Assembly: GCF_000820145.1 (NCBI RefSeq)
Contig: NZ_CDBW01000026.1
Location: forward strand, 1 to 64,000
Source: Aeromonas sobria
Lineage (GTDB): Bacteria; Pseudomonadota; Gammaproteobacteria; Enterobacterales; Aeromonadaceae
Length of the DNA: 64,000 nt
Direction: 5' to 3'
Shown: piece by piece, positions 38,998 through 49,238 of the stretch
Layout of the letters: each line of letters opens with the position of its first letter
Position numbering within the stretch: position 1 is the stretch's first letter
Program-made: the position numbers and the translations under genes
The notes under the pieces: model-generated
Database searches by the model: none
What the model saw: the letters and a program-made list of their open reading frames with translations, nothing else
Told to the model about the DNA's origin: nothing

Positions 38998-39872
38998 GGC
39001 ATCGTTTCCAAATCGATGCAGCTTGAAAGAACTAACTGAGGGTGATCACCACCATCCCCTTCAAGTCTATATCATGTGTATGTCGCTTCCACCATCACCA
39101 ACTAACTGGTCTCAATACAGCAAGTCTCTGATTAACCGTGGCTCACTCACCTGCTGGATTGATGCCGAGGCCATGAGCAACTCTGGTTTCACCGCGACCA
39201 TCACGGGTGATGAGGGCCTGCCAGCTCTACACCGGCCAGACCATTTGCACCTTTCTGATGCTCAAGTTTTTCCGTCTCACTCTGCGAACGCCCTAGCGGC
39301 TACTCGATTCCCTGTTCGAGCTGATGAACGTACCGCTTTGTACCCCCGATTACAGTTGTGTCAGCAAGCGGACCTGCACGGTAACAGTGGCCTATTGGCA
39401 GCCAGCTAAGGGGCGTATCACCGACCTGGTTAACGTTGCTCAATCCCCTGCGACGCAAGTTGGGTAACATGTATGCGGATGGTGCCTATGACAGCAAATC
39501 CAGCCATCAGCTTATTTCGCACAAAGTGGCGACAACCTGCATTCCACCTTGCAATAACGCGGGGCGATGGAAATGGGACACCCAAGAAATGAGGCTGAGC
39601 TGGTGATGCGAAGGGATGGGCTGACGCACTGGAAGAAGATATCGGGGTATCACTGTCGTTCGCTGGTAGAAACGGCGATGTATCGCTTTAAGTCGTTGCT
39701 GGCGGGGAAAGTCAATCTGCGTAACTACAACAGCCAAGTGGAAGAAGTCATGGCGTATATATGCGCCATAAGCAAACTGAATACCCTCGGCCTATCTGTA
39801 ATAAATCCCCAAGTGTAATGGTTACTTGGGGCTGGGGACGTTGTAACTTGGCAGCAGATTTGGGAAACAATG
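38998..39872 (+). pseudogene. Decayed IS903-type element with internal deletion
   Basis: Left end GGCATCGTTTCCAAATC at 38998-39014. Transposase remnants in three frames: NWSQYSKSLINRGSLTCWIDAEAMSN near 39105, KGRITDLV near 39412 joined directly to LLNPLRRKLGNMYADGAYDSK (a deletion of roughly 75 codons carrying the first Asp), and a C-terminal part at 39567-39818. The right end GATTTGGGAAACAATG (39857-39872) is interrupted by the IS2-type insertion and continues as CT at 41206+4. Inactive. Confidence 0.88.
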
Positions 39873-39936
39873 TAGATTGGCCCCTTGAAGATCCAGACAC
39901 TTCGCCCCTCTTAACTTAAGAGGTAGTCTTGGAACT

Positions 39937-40332
39937 ATGTTCAGTACTAGTCGCAACGAGAAGATGGTCGAAGTGTTAACAGGGGCTGAGCGCCGTCGAC
40001 GCCGGACTCCGCAGGAAAAGATCTCCATCGTGCAGCAGACCTTTGAGCCCGGAATGACCGTCTCTCATGTCGCTCGCTTGCACGACGTCAACGCCAACCA
40101 GCTTTTCAAATGGCGTAAGCAATTCCAGGAAGGGTCTCTCACGGCGATCACCGCCGGTGAGGATGTTGTTCCTGCCTCAGAGTTGGCTGCTGCCATCAAG
40201 CAGATCCGAGAGCTCCAGCGTCTGCTCGGGAAGAAGACCATGGAGAACGAGATCCTCAAAGAAGCCGTGGAGTATGGTCGAGCAAAAAAATGGATTGCGC
40301 ATGCGCCCTTGTTGCCGGGGGACGACGATTAA
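39937..40332 (+). CDS. IS2-type OrfA (helix-turn-helix regulator of transposition)
   Basis: 131 residues with a DNA-binding helix-turn-helix ([20 protein letters not shown], then [21 protein letters not shown]) and a leucine-zipper-like region ([21 protein letters not shown]). In IS2 the protein represses the promoter and is fused to OrfB by -1 frameshifting. An A7 run at 40284-40290 in the phase A-AAA-AAA is the slippery site. Confidence 0.93.
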   Translation: MFSTSRNEKMVEVLTGAERRRRRTPQEKISIVQQTFEPGMTVSHVARLHDVNANQLFKWRKQFQEGSLTAITAGEDVVPASELAAAIKQIRELQRLLGKKTMENEILKEAVEYGRAKKWIAHAPLLPGDDD

Positions 40333-41168
40333 GTGCTGTGAGCCAGGCCCTTAATGTATCGCGTGCGCAGCTATCCGTTCGTGTTCATCGAAAACCAGGT
40401 TGGCAAGATGGTCGTCATCATCGCCAGCATGATGATGCTGCCTTACTTGGCCGGATCATGGAGGCGATGGCTGAGCTTCCCTCCTATGGCTATCGCCGAG
40501 TCTGGGCGCTGTTACGGCGTCAGTCAGAGGCAACACGACAGCCTGTGGTAAACGCCAAACGGGTATATCGCGTCATGCGCGATCATGGACTGCTGCTGGA
40601 AAGAAAACCGGCTGCACCATTGACCCAGCGGGCACATAAGGGGCGTGTTGCCGTCAAAGAGAGCAATCGACGTTGGTGCTCAGATGGCTTCGAGTTTCGC
40701 TGCGATAACGGTGAAAAACTACGAGTCACGTTCGCCATGGACTGCTGTGACAGGGAAACCTTGGACTGGGCTGCTAGTACCGGGGGTTACGACAGTGCCA
40801 CGGTGCAAGATGTCATGCTGAGGTCTGTTGAACGTCGCTTCGGGGATTCGTTGCCGGCATCACCGGTGGAGTGGCTGACTGATAATGGCTCGGCGTATCG
40901 AGCCCATGAGACCCGCGTATTTGCACGAGAGCTCGGGTTGGAGCCCAGAACGACTGCGGTGAGAAGCCCACAGAGCAACGGTATAGCGGAGAGCTTCGTG
41001 AAGACGATGAAGCGAGACTATATCGAGATGATGCCGAAACCAGATAGCCGAACAGCGGTAGGCAATTTGGCCATCGCGTTTGAGCATTATAACGAGCACC
41101 ACCCGCACAGCGCCTTGGGATACCGTTCACCCCGGGAATTTCTGCGCAGTCGGGTATCACAACCCTAA
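40290..41168 (+). CDS. IS2-type OrfB / transposase catalytic part
   Basis: 292 residues carrying the IS3-family DDE integrase core: [15 protein letters not shown] (first Asp), [13 protein letters not shown] (second Asp) and [19 protein letters not shown] (Glu). The N-terminal HTH_21 region is [19 protein letters not shown]. It overlaps OrfA by 43 bp in the -1 frame and would be made as an OrfAB fusion after slippage on A7. No inactivating mutation is visible. Confidence 0.93.
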   Translation: MDCACALVAGGRRLSAVSQALNVSRAQLSVRVHRKPGWQDGRHHRQHDDAALLGRIMEAMAELPSYGYRRVWALLRRQSEATRQPVVNAKRVYRVMRDHGLLLERKPAAPLTQRAHKGRVAVKESNRRWCSDGFEFRCDNGEKLRVTFAMDCCDRETLDWAASTGGYDSATVQDVMLRSVERRFGDSLPASPVEWLTDNGSAYRAHETRVFARELGLEPRTTAVRSPQSNGIAESFVKTMKRDYIEMMPKPDSRTAVGNLAIAFEHYNEHHPHSALGYRSPREFLRSRVSQP

Positions 41169-41210
41169 GCGGGAAAAAGTGTCTGGATCTATGGGGTCAA
41201 ATCCACAATG

Positions 41211-41853
41211 CTATTACAAGTCATCAGAATACGGCCAATATTAACTCAATCACATCATCAAAAATGCCAATAAAATAAAACAACATAGATATGGTGCATG
41301 AATAAATAAGAATAAATACATTTATTACTGTTGAAAACTTCATTTCTATATCCTAGATAACTTTTAAATATGTCTTATGGGTTTTTTTACATGAAATCAC
41401 GTCTAAAATGCACATGGTATAATTAAAATAAGAATAATGAAAACTTTCCTGATTGGAGAACACCCATGATTGTCTGAACCTCACGCGATAAGCTAAATCG
41501 CATATACATATATGGCCCAATGAAAAAAAATACGTAAGAAATCGTAAATAATTTTCGCAATCATGTTGTATCCAGCACGCCAATTTATCTTGCGGCTTGT
41601 AGCTCCCATAATTACTTGGCTATTCACTGCATGTGGCACACGATGAAACTCTTAATTTCATGGTTGCTGATTGCTCGGCATTCCTTGTATTAAAGTGCTG
41701 TTCCTATTAGGTGAATTGTCTTGCCGGAGTATATGTAGTATGAGCAATCTTATCTATGGGGGAAAAGTCAGATACAACAATACTCAATCCACAATGAGTG
41801 CTCAATCTCACCTCGAGATACGACAAAAGCGCCGTGAACTACTATTCGGCATA
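41211..41853. other. AT-rich non-coding region
   Basis: About 640 bp with no supported gene. A 68-codon open frame near 41671 has no motif or ribosome site. Confidence 0.45.
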
Positions 41854-41884
41854 GCTATTCAGGTCATTCCTGACTGAATAGCTA
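41853..41884. repeat. Inverted repeat
   Basis: AGCTATTCAG ... CTGAATAGCT, 10-bp perfect arms around an 11-base loop, next to the adhesin terminator. Confidence 0.7.
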
Positions 41885-41894
41885 TAAGTGACTG

Positions 41895-41924
41895 AAAGGA
41901 GGGGCATATAGCCCCTCCCCTTTC
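41895..41924 (-). terminator. Terminator of the adhesin gene
   Basis: AAAGGAGGGGC-ATATA-GCCCCTCCCCTTT, 20 bp past the stop on the minus strand. Confidence 0.85.
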
Positions 41925-41944
41925 GAAAATCCATTCGATACCGC

Positions 41945-44900
41945 TCAATCCATAATACATACTTGGTTAAATGCAGAGCTACCATTTCCTCCATTGGCGG
42001 CAGAACCAACTGGTAATAGATAGGCCAAATGATCGACGCCCGACATATCCGATATCCAACTTGGGAACGTCGTATCCCATCCAAGTACAGTACTTATCTG
42101 ATTACTAGGGTAAGCGCTGTACAATGTATCCATCTCTGCTCTTGTAGGCATACGCCAGGAAGAGCTACCACCAATATTAAGGTTTAAGCAATCCGTATCT
42201 GTGATCGTAAAGGACGCCTTACTCAAAATTACGAATCTAGCACCAGTACTCCCTGATACGACAACCTCATTGGTATTTACTGACGTCAATTCATTGCCAA
42301 CTTTCGGGGCACCTGTAGCAGCTACAGGGGTCACAGAAAAAGAAATAACATTTTTCTGATCTGCTGCTGTCACCGTGTAGGTTTTGGCTGTTGCACCGCT
42401 GATCTCGGCACCATTACGATACCACTTGTAGGTACTTGCACCTTCGGCATCATTGTCTGCATCGCTGTAGACATAGCTACCGGTCAGCACATCCCCCACC
42501 GTCGGGCTGGTGTTGTCAATCGTGACACCTGCTGCCTGTGGCGCACTGCCTACCAAGGGGTTAACCGCATTGGTATCAGCCGACGTCACCTCGGTACCAG
42601 TTGTCGGGGTGCCCGTTACAGCAACCGGCGTCACCGCAAACGCAATAACATTGCCTTCGTCTGCGGTTGTCAGCGTGTAGGTTTTGGCTGTTGCACCGCT
42701 GATCTCGGCACCATTACGATACCACTTGTAGGTACTTGTACCTTCAACATCACTGTCTGCATCGCTGTAGGTATAGCTGCCGGTCAGCACATCCCCCACC
42801 GTCGGGCTGGTGTTGTCAATCGTGACACCCGCTGCCTGTGGCGCACTGCCTACCAAGGGGTTAACCGCATTGGTATCAGCCGACGTCACCTCGGTACCGG
42901 TTGTCGGGGTGCCCGTTACAGCAACCGGCGTCACCGCAAACGCAATAACATTGCCTTCGTCTGCGATTGTCAGTGTGTAGGTTTTGGCTGTTGCACCGCT
43001 GATCTCGGCACCATTACGATACCACTTGTAGGTACTTGTACCTTCAACATCACTGTCTGCATCGCTGTAGGTATAGCTACCGGTCAGCACATCCCCCACC
43101 GTCGGGCTGGTGTTGTCAATCGTGACACCCGCTGCCTGTGGCGCACTGCCTACCAAGGGGTTAACCGCATTGGTATCAGCCGACTTCACCTCGGCACCGG
43201 TTGTCGGGGTGCCCGTCGCAGCAACCGGCGTCACCGCAAACGCAATAACATTGCCTTCGTCTGCGGTTGTCAGCGTGTAGGTTTTGGCTGTTGCACCGCT
43301 GATCTCGGCACCATTACGATACCACTTGTAGGTACTTGTACCTTCAACATCACTGTCTGCATCGCTGTAGGTATAGCTGCCGGTCAGCACATCCCCCACC
43401 GTCGGGCTGGTGTTGTCAATCGTGACACTCGTAGCCTGCGGTGCATTAGTACCCATAAAGGTGACTTGCTTGCTTTGACCAGCCCCATTCGACAAAACAG
43501 CTGAAATAGTGCTAACCCCAGGCCTCAAGCTGGTTAGCTCAATCATGGCGAGACCTGCCGCATCTGAACTAATAGCACTCGACCCAACCAGAGTTGCGCC
43601 ATTGTCTGCGGTAAAGGTCACAAGCTCGCCTTCCACAGGGGTCTGACCATCAGCTCTAGTCACCTTGACTTGCACTTTGTTTCTCGCAGTGCCATCAGCT
43701 TGGGCATTATCGACTTCAACTGTCATATTATCCGTAGTGATAAGTGTCTCTCCTGGGGATACCATTAAATTTGTTGTCACTCGCTCTGATGCATTTCCCT
43801 TTACATCATAAGCAATGGCACCCAGCAAATATGTGTTGATATCCTGAGCCCCTTTAGCTGCCTGACTTTGGTAGGCTGGTAGTGTAATTTTTACTTTATC
43901 AACCTCGATTTCTTCTAATGAACCACCCGCAGCAATTAATGCTGTAGCATCCCACATAACATCTTTCAGGCCATACTTAGAAGTGGTTGTAAGCGTTACT
44001 AATAAATTATTCCCAGCATTACCAGTCACGCTAGGTGGTAATGAAGCTGTGATAATATCTTGTTTGCGATACTCCAACACAATTTTGTTATTTCTATCGA
44101 CTAGATCTAGTCTGTTTCCAGCAAGTACTCTGTTAGAAGCAACATTATTACCATTTAACTGTTTTTCAATTGGCACCCCGAGCTGGTAGTTCAATGTAAG
44201 ACCAATATTTGTATCGTTCTCACCCCCGCTTCCCATACGGTGACCCACGGCGGCCGTCAACATAGGAAATGGTGTATAGTTTATCTCTGTCGTGATGGCG
44301 TGAGGATCCTTCTGTCTTGCTGATTCTCCATTACCAAAGAGAGCGACCTCATTCCCAAAGTACTGCTCGAAAATCAGCTTTCCACCAAGTTGTGGTAGCT
44401 GAGGAATGTATGCTTCACTTCGTAAGTCAAAACCATCAGCAGGACGTTCATCATAATCATCAAAGTCTCTTGACTGATGCCAATCGGTCAAGCCATGGTA
44501 TAAATTTCCCGTAAGTTTCAAATAATCAGTCCAAGCTTCCGCGCCCACACCGATTCGACGATTATGACCCGTGAGGTCATTATCAATAAACATGTTACTG
44601 CCCAGCATCCAGTTGTCGATTTTAAAGAAACGAACACCGATCCCTGCATTGAAAGTGGTACGCTCGTCAATATGCCTTAAACCAGATTGAGCAAACCACA
44701 ACTGATTTCCATCGTCGTACATGGGGACTAATAAGTCGAGCTCTGTTCCTTCCAGTGAAAAGTCCTCGTTGACTCCAATTTTTACACGAGCTGTACCGAA
44801 TTGCTCCAACCACTGTTGAGATGTTTTGCTTACGGCTTGTACTGCGGCGTCATGCACCATTTGAGACGCGACTTTACCACCACCATCACTATTTTGAGCA

Positions 44901-45280
44901 TTACCAAATTGACTCGCCAAGCTAGCTATCGTGCTTTCATCCAACGATGATTTATCGAGCTCATCATTGAAGTGAAAGGTTGATGCCGGAATTAAAATAT
45001 CATCACCTGATTTATACTCTGATGTTAAATCAATAGTGCCTTTTGAATTATTAAGAACAATCAGAGAATCTAGACTAACCCCTAGCTTTTGGGCAACATC
45101 TGCTAATGTCTCTCCATCCTTTAGATGATACTTTTTGATGTGATTTACAGGGGGGGATTGAACCAAAATATTTTCGCCATCCACATTCGCTAGCACCATT
45201 GGCGAAAATGTGGTTGCGATTGGGAAGCCAGATTGAAAAATCAGGTTTATCCACACTATACGCTTCGAGATGGACATCAT
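41945..45280 (-). CDS. Intimin/invasin-like inverse autotransporter adhesin
   Basis: 1111 residues. Order: signal region (1-35), LysM domain (about 49-97, YHLKDGETLADVAQKLGVSL), inverse-autotransporter beta-barrel (about 140-400, SGLRHIDERTTFNAGIGVRF), Ig-like domains including a Big_1 type (about 500-610), four tandem 100-residue repeats (about 612-1010), and a C-terminal 100-residue lectin-like cap with two Cys (SSSWRMPTRAEMDTLYSAYP). The barrel inserts in the outer membrane and the repeats extend outwards, mediating adhesion. Monocistronic with its own terminator. The gene is intact. Confidence 0.93.
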   Translation of the reverse strand: MMSISKRIVWINLIFQSGFPIATTFSPMVLANVDGENILVQSPPVNHIKKYHLKDGETLADVAQKLGVSLDSLIVLNNSKGTIDLTSEYKSGDDILIPASTFHFNDELDKSSLDESTIASLASQFGNAQNSDGGGKVASQMVHDAAVQAVSKTSQQWLEQFGTARVKIGVNEDFSLEGTELDLLVPMYDDGNQLWFAQSGLRHIDERTTFNAGIGVRFFKIDNWMLGSNMFIDNDLTGHNRRIGVGAEAWTDYLKLTGNLYHGLTDWHQSRDFDDYDERPADGFDLRSEAYIPQLPQLGGKLIFEQYFGNEVALFGNGESARQKDPHAITTEINYTPFPMLTAAVGHRMGSGGENDTNIGLTLNYQLGVPIEKQLNGNNVASNRVLAGNRLDLVDRNNKIVLEYRKQDIITASLPPSVTGNAGNNLLVTLTTTSKYGLKDVMWDATALIAAGGSLEEIEVDKVKITLPAYQSQAAKGAQDINTYLLGAIAYDVKGNASERVTTNLMVSPGETLITTDNMTVEVDNAQADGTARNKVQVKVTRADGQTPVEGELVTFTADNGATLVGSSAISSDAAGLAMIELTSLRPGVSTISAVLSNGAGQSKQVTFMGTNAPQATSVTIDNTSPTVGDVLTGSYTYSDADSDVEGTSTYKWYRNGAEISGATAKTYTLTTADEGNVIAFAVTPVAATGTPTTGAEVKSADTNAVNPLVGSAPQAAGVTIDNTSPTVGDVLTGSYTYSDADSDVEGTSTYKWYRNGAEISGATAKTYTLTIADEGNVIAFAVTPVAVTGTPTTGTEVTSADTNAVNPLVGSAPQAAGVTIDNTSPTVGDVLTGSYTYSDADSDVEGTSTYKWYRNGAEISGATAKTYTLTTADEGNVIAFAVTPVAVTGTPTTGTEVTSADTNAVNPLVGSAPQAAGVTIDNTSPTVGDVLTGSYVYSDADNDAEGASTYKWYRNGAEISGATAKTYTVTAADQKNVISFSVTPVAATGAPKVGNELTSVNTNEVVVSGSTGARFVILSKASFTITDTDCLNLNIGGSSSWRMPTRAEMDTLYSAYPSNQISTVLGWDTTFPSWISDMSGVDHLAYLLPVGSAANGGNGSSAFNQVCIMD
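42245..43440 (-). repeat. Four tandem 300-bp repeats in the adhesin gene
   Basis: The block CCGGTCAGCACATCCCCCAC begins at 42480, 42780, 43080 and 43380, an exact 300-bp period. Inner copies are nearly identical; the copy nearest the C-terminus is the most diverged (YVYSDADNDAEGASTYKW versus YTYSDADSDVEGTSTYKW). Each unit is 100 codons, so copy number can change without a frameshift. Confidence 0.95.
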
Positions 45281-45477
45281 ATTTTCTTTCTCTCACTTTG
45301 CTGCGCCGTTGTAGGTTTCTCCCTACAACATAGAACGAATTACCATACAGACAACAACTCTTAAGGCCAGATATGATAGCCATCACAACATATCTTCATA
45401 GTTACTATTTTTGAAAAAAGATGAAACCATAACCAATTGATTTTATTGTGTTTAATTTGATAACCTCAACTTTTGAA

Positions 45478-46448
45478 GGCGTTATCCTCCAAATCAAAGC
45501 CGCTTTAATGGGACTAACTGAGGGGATAGTGATCTGGTCACCACCATCCCCTTCAAGTCCGCATCATGCGCATGTAGCTTCCCCCATCACCAACTGGCCT
45601 CAATACAGCAAGTCTCTGATTAACCGTGGCTTACTCACCGTCTGGCTTGATGCCGAGACCATGAGCAACTGGTTTCACCACGACCATCTGCACCGTCTTG
45701 ATGCTCAAGGGGTTGTTCAGTCTCACTCTGCGAACGCCCCAGGGGCTACTCGATTCCCTGTTCGAGCTGATGAACGTGCCGCTGTATGCACCGGACTACA
45801 ACTGTATCCGCAAGCGCGCTCGCACGGTGAAAGTGGCCAATAGACAACCCGTCAAGGGGCATATCAGAGGCTTGGTTATCGATTCGACGGGCCTCAAGGT
45901 ATTTGGTGAGGGTGAGTGGAAAGTCAGAAAACATGGCGCCGAGAAGCGACGCGTCTGGCGCAAGTTGCATCTGGCAATAGACCCCGCAACTCGCGATATT
46001 GTGGCAATGAAGGTGTCGTTGGAAAATATCCATGATGTCGAGGTGTTGCCAACTTGGCTCAATCTACTGAGGCTCAAGCTGGGGGTGTGTTTATGCAGAC
46101 GGTGCCTATGACAGCAAAGCCAGCCATCAGTTGATAACACGCAAATGGACGATAGCCTGTATCCAGCCTCGCAAGAACGAGGGGGGGCGCCCAAGAAATG
46201 AGGCCGTGCTAATGATGCGCAAGGAAGGGCTGGCGCACTGGAAGAAGATATCGAGGTATCACCGTCGCTCGCTGGCAGGGAAAATCCGTCTGCGTAACTA
46301 CAACGGCCAAGTGGGAGAAGTGATGGCGTATGGAAGCGCCATAAACAAACAGAATACTCTGGGCCTACTTGTAAGAAAACAACAAGTGTAGTGGTCACTT
46401 GGGGTTGGGAACGTTGTAACCTGATGGCTGATTTGGGAAACAACACCA
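45478..46448 (+). pseudogene. Decayed IS903-type element (donor-like copy)
   Basis: Ends GGCGTTATCCTCCAAATC (45478-45495) and GATTTGGGAAACAACACC (46431-46448). The transposase is broken into three frames (about 45590-45843, 45698-46111 and 46131-46391) and has lost the segment before YHRR...E...K partly (LAGKIRLRNYNGQ follows directly). A 44-bp deletion after NWFHHDH is shared with the copy at 48212. No 9-bp target duplication remains. Confidence 0.9.
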
Positions 46449-46643
46449 AGAAGGCCATTAAAAAACAATTATTATCCAATAATCAAATGAGCTAAGAAAT
46501 CAATTAAAACCATACAGAACCTTCATTTTTCATATGCATTCAGATTTTTTCACAACCTCTGTGACTTTGAAAATGATATGATTATTTTTATTTTAAGGGC
46601 ATACGCCATCCACATTTAAATTCAAGTACAGGATAGATGTCAT

Positions 46644-47279
46644 ATGGTTTTTAGAATGCGCGCGGTTCTTATAGGTGAAGCTCCTATCCTTGAGATGACG
46701 CTGAAATTAATATTTAAAGAATTTAAAGACCCAGACGTTGTACTTGATGTTGTTGGTCGCGCTGATAATGGGTGCGATGGCATAAAACTAATTCATGCAT
46801 TGCGCCCAGGCCTTATTATAGTTGATGCTGATAAAATCTCCACAAATACATTTGAAATGTTCAAAAAAATAAAGGGCATCAGTGAAAATGCTAAAGTTGT
46901 TTTATTTAGCACATTAAACCCTGAACACCTAAAAAATCAACTTTTTGTAGTGGCGTTAGATAGACGAAACAGTATAGAAAAATGTATTAAGCAATTTAAA
47001 CTGGCTCTCAGCACATCATTTTCACACCCAAAAAATAGGTTAATACAATCAAAGTATCATAACGCTATAAACAATCCATATTCTCTAGCCTTGTTATCCG
47101 CTCGTGAAACACTTGTATTGAAACACTTAGCGCTAGGTGAAAAGAATCATGAAATCGCAGAAAAATATAATTTGAGCCCCAAGACCATTAGTACATACAA
47201 ATACAGAATTACTAAGAAGTTAGGCGCTCAAACTATTTTTGACCTCAGAGATTTCGCAATAATAAATAATTTAATATAA
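46644..47279 (+). CDS. LuxR/NarL-type response regulator
   Basis: 211 residues. N-terminal receiver-like domain (AVLIGEAPILEMTLKLIFKE; putative phospho-acceptor in LIIVDADKIS) and a C-terminal LuxR helix-turn-helix (LSARETLVLKHLALGEKNHE, then IAEKYNLSPKTISTYKYRITKKLGA). The receiver lacks the usual acidic pair near the N-terminus, so phosphorylation is uncertain. AT-rich; the gene lies alone between IS remnants with no sensor kinase nearby. Ribosome site AGGATAG upstream. Confidence 0.85.
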   Translation: MVFRMRAVLIGEAPILEMTLKLIFKEFKDPDVVLDVVGRADNGCDGIKLIHALRPGLIIVDADKISTNTFEMFKKIKGISENAKVVLFSTLNPEHLKNQLFVVALDRRNSIEKCIKQFKLALSTSFSHPKNRLIQSKYHNAINNPYSLALLSARETLVLKHLALGEKNHEIAEKYNLSPKTISTYKYRITKKLGAQTIFDLRDFAIINNLI

Positions 47280-47300
47280 TAAACTGAAACAGTCATTCAT

Positions 47301-47360
47301 GGCGTTGTCGCCAAAATCGATGTGGCTTTAATGAAACTGACTGAGGGCACGACCAGTCAA
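47301..47360 (+). mobile_element. Solo left end of an IS903-type element
   Basis: GGCGTTGTCGCCAAAATC at 47301-47318 followed by TGTGGCTTTAATGAAACTGACTGAGGG in two parts, matching the left end of the 45478 copy. The remainder of the element is lost. Confidence 0.75.
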
Positions 47361-47522
47361 GGTCAACTGTGATATTCATACAGTCACACCAACACTAGGA
47401 ATGCTTAAATACTGGCTGAAGTCGTTCGCACACTCATTTTTAGCATTTACGGTTGCTCTTTATAATGATAATTTTTTAAATGTCAGCCATCTGAAATGAA
47501 TATAACTACCAGTGGAGTAATT

Positions 47523-48245
47523 ATGTTTACAGGTATAGTCAAGGCCGTCGCTAAAATTGTTAATGTGACAGATCTAAATGGAATTCGGACTTTTATTATA
47601 GATTTTCCAGAAGGTTTTTGTGATGACCTGGAAATTGGTGCAAGCATAGCTATCGATGGTGTGTGCTTGACGGTAACTGAAATACTCTCAGATACCCTAG
47701 TTAAGTTTGACGTGATGCTTCAAAGTCTTTTAATAACGACTTTGAGTCAGTATTTCCCGTACCAATTAGTTAATGCGGAGAGAGCTGCGAAAGATGGTAC
47801 TGAAATCGGTGGCCACCCACTATCTGGTCATGTTGACTTTAATGTAGCCATCATCAAAGTTACGCAGATTGAAGATAACTATTGTATTCGTTTAGCGCTT
47901 CCAGATGCATGGAAAAGATATGTTTTCCCAAAAGGATACATAGCACTTAACGGAGCAAGTTTGACTGTTTTTGAGGTCAGTAAGCAAGACGGTTGGTTTG
48001 AGGTTTGGCTTATCCCTGAGACCCGTCGAATGACGAGTTTTGAATCAAAAGTTAGTGGTGACTTAATCAACATTGAAATCGAGCGTGGCACACAAGTTGT
48101 TGTCGATACGGTTCGTGACACATTAAACGAAAAACTGGGGCCGTTATTGCCTTTTTTTGAAGATCTTCTTTTGAAACAAGGTGTTGACTTAGATTCATTA
48201 GGTTACAAACAGGCGTTGTTGCCCAAATCAGCCAGCAAATCATGA
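47523..48245 (+). pseudogene. Riboflavin-synthase-like protein, 3' end split by an IS
   Basis: The start MFTGIV at 47523 has GGAG upstream. Two lumazine-binding repeats: first with DGVCLTVTE and GGHPLSGHVDF, second with LNGASLTVFEV and IPETRRMTSF; VVDTVRDTL follows as in riboflavin synthase alpha. The usual Asp of the NIEID motif is Glu here (NIEIE), so catalysis is uncertain and a flavin/lumazine-binding role is possible. The IS insertion after codon 229 replaces the tail by 11 IS-derived residues. Removing the IS and one 9-bp duplication restores the frame to a stop at 49329 (259 residues, longer than the usual about 215). Core domains remain, so partial function is possible. Confidence 0.8.
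48203..48211. repeat. Target-site duplication, left copy (9 bp)
   Basis: TTACAAACA directly before the IS left end; repeated at 49230-49238. Confidence 0.95.
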
Positions 48246-49229
48246 TTTCCCCAGCCCCAAGTGACCGTTACACTCGGGGCTTTCTGACAGGCAGACCAAG
48301 GGTGTTCAGTTTGTTTATCGCGCTCACATACGCCATCACTTCTCCCACTTGACCATTGTATTTTCGCAGGGTGATTTGGCCTGCCATTAACTGTTTGAAC
48401 CGGAACATCGCTGTCTCTGCCAGCGAACGACGGTGATACCCCGATATCTTCTTCCAGTGCGCCAGCCCTTCCTTGCGCATCACCTGCACCGCCTCATTTC
48501 TCGGATGGACCTTTTTCCATAGCCCTGCGTTCTTGCGAGGCGGGATACACGCCGTCGCCCCTTTACGCGCAACCAACCGATGGCTGGCTTTGCTGTCATA
48601 GGCGCCATCCGCGTAAACACGCCCCAGCTTGCGACGCAGAGGATTGAGCAAGGTCGGCAACACCTCTGCGTCATGCACATTCTCCAGCGACACTTCTGCC
48701 GCCACGATATCGTGAGTCACCGGATCTACCGCCAGATGCAACTTGCGCCAGACTCGACGTTTCTCAGCGCCGTGTTTTCTGACTTTCCACTCACCCTCAC
48801 CAAATACCTTGAGGCCCGTCGAATCGATAACCAAGCCTCTGATATGCCCCTTGACGGGTTGTCTATTGGCCACTTTCACCGTGCGAGCGCGCTTGCGGAT
48901 ACAGTTGTAGTCCGGTGCATACAGCGGTACGTTCATCAGCTCGAACAGGGAATCGAGTAGCCCCTGGGGCGTTCGCAGAGTGAGACTGAACAACCCCTTG
49001 AGCATCAAGACGGTGCAGATGGTCGTGGTGAAACCAGTTGCTCATGGTCTCGGCATCAAGCCAGACGGTGAGTAAGCCACGGTTAATCAGAGACTTGCTG
49101 TATTGAGGCCAGTTGGTGATGGGGTGAAGCGCTTTACCCATGATGCAGACTTGAGGGGGATGGTGGTGCTCAGATCACTGGGTTTTCAATTAGTTCCATT
49201 CAAGCTGCATCGATTTAGGAAACAACGCC
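48212..49229 (-). mobile_element. IS903-type element, internally deleted mosaic copy
   Basis: 1018 bp between inverted repeats (48212-48229 and 49212-49229), flanked by a 9-bp target duplication. It lacks 44 bp relative to the copy at 1-1062. The outer parts match that copy, whereas the middle (about 48800-49080) matches the decayed copy at 45478, including the 44-bp deletion. Confidence 0.95.
48268..49141 (-). pseudogene. Frameshifted IS903-type transposase
   Basis: The 44-bp deletion breaks the frame between the N-terminal part (48863-49141, MGKALHPITNWPQYSKSLIN) and the catalytic part (48268-49008, starting MMLKGLFSLTL). All three catalytic residues are within the second part, which retains 246 residues but lacks the N-terminal DNA-binding region. 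Active transposition alone is unlikely; the intact copy at 57-974 could act in trans because the inverted repeats are intact. Confidence 0.9.
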
Positions 49230-49238
49230 TTACAAACA
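49230..49238. repeat. Target-site duplication, right copy (9 bp)
   Basis: TTACAAACA directly after the IS right end; matches 48203-48211. Confidence 0.95.

Larger units (their letters stand above)
39873..41205 (+). mobile_element. IS2-type insertion sequence (IS3 family), complete
   Basis: 1333 bp, almost the length of IS2 (1331 bp). Ends are TAGATTGGCCCC (left) and, inverted, TGGATTTGACCCC (right), both with an inner AGATCCAGACACTT shared arm. A 5-bp target duplication CAATG flanks it (39868-39872 and 41206-41210). It lies inside the right inverted repeat of the decayed IS903-type element, so it arrived later. Confidence 0.95.

Noticed and set aside
47523..48245. Light-organ lumazine protein (LumP)
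   Set aside because: No lux genes nearby, MFTGIV start and both domain motifs fit riboflavin synthase better; binding role kept only as an alternative.
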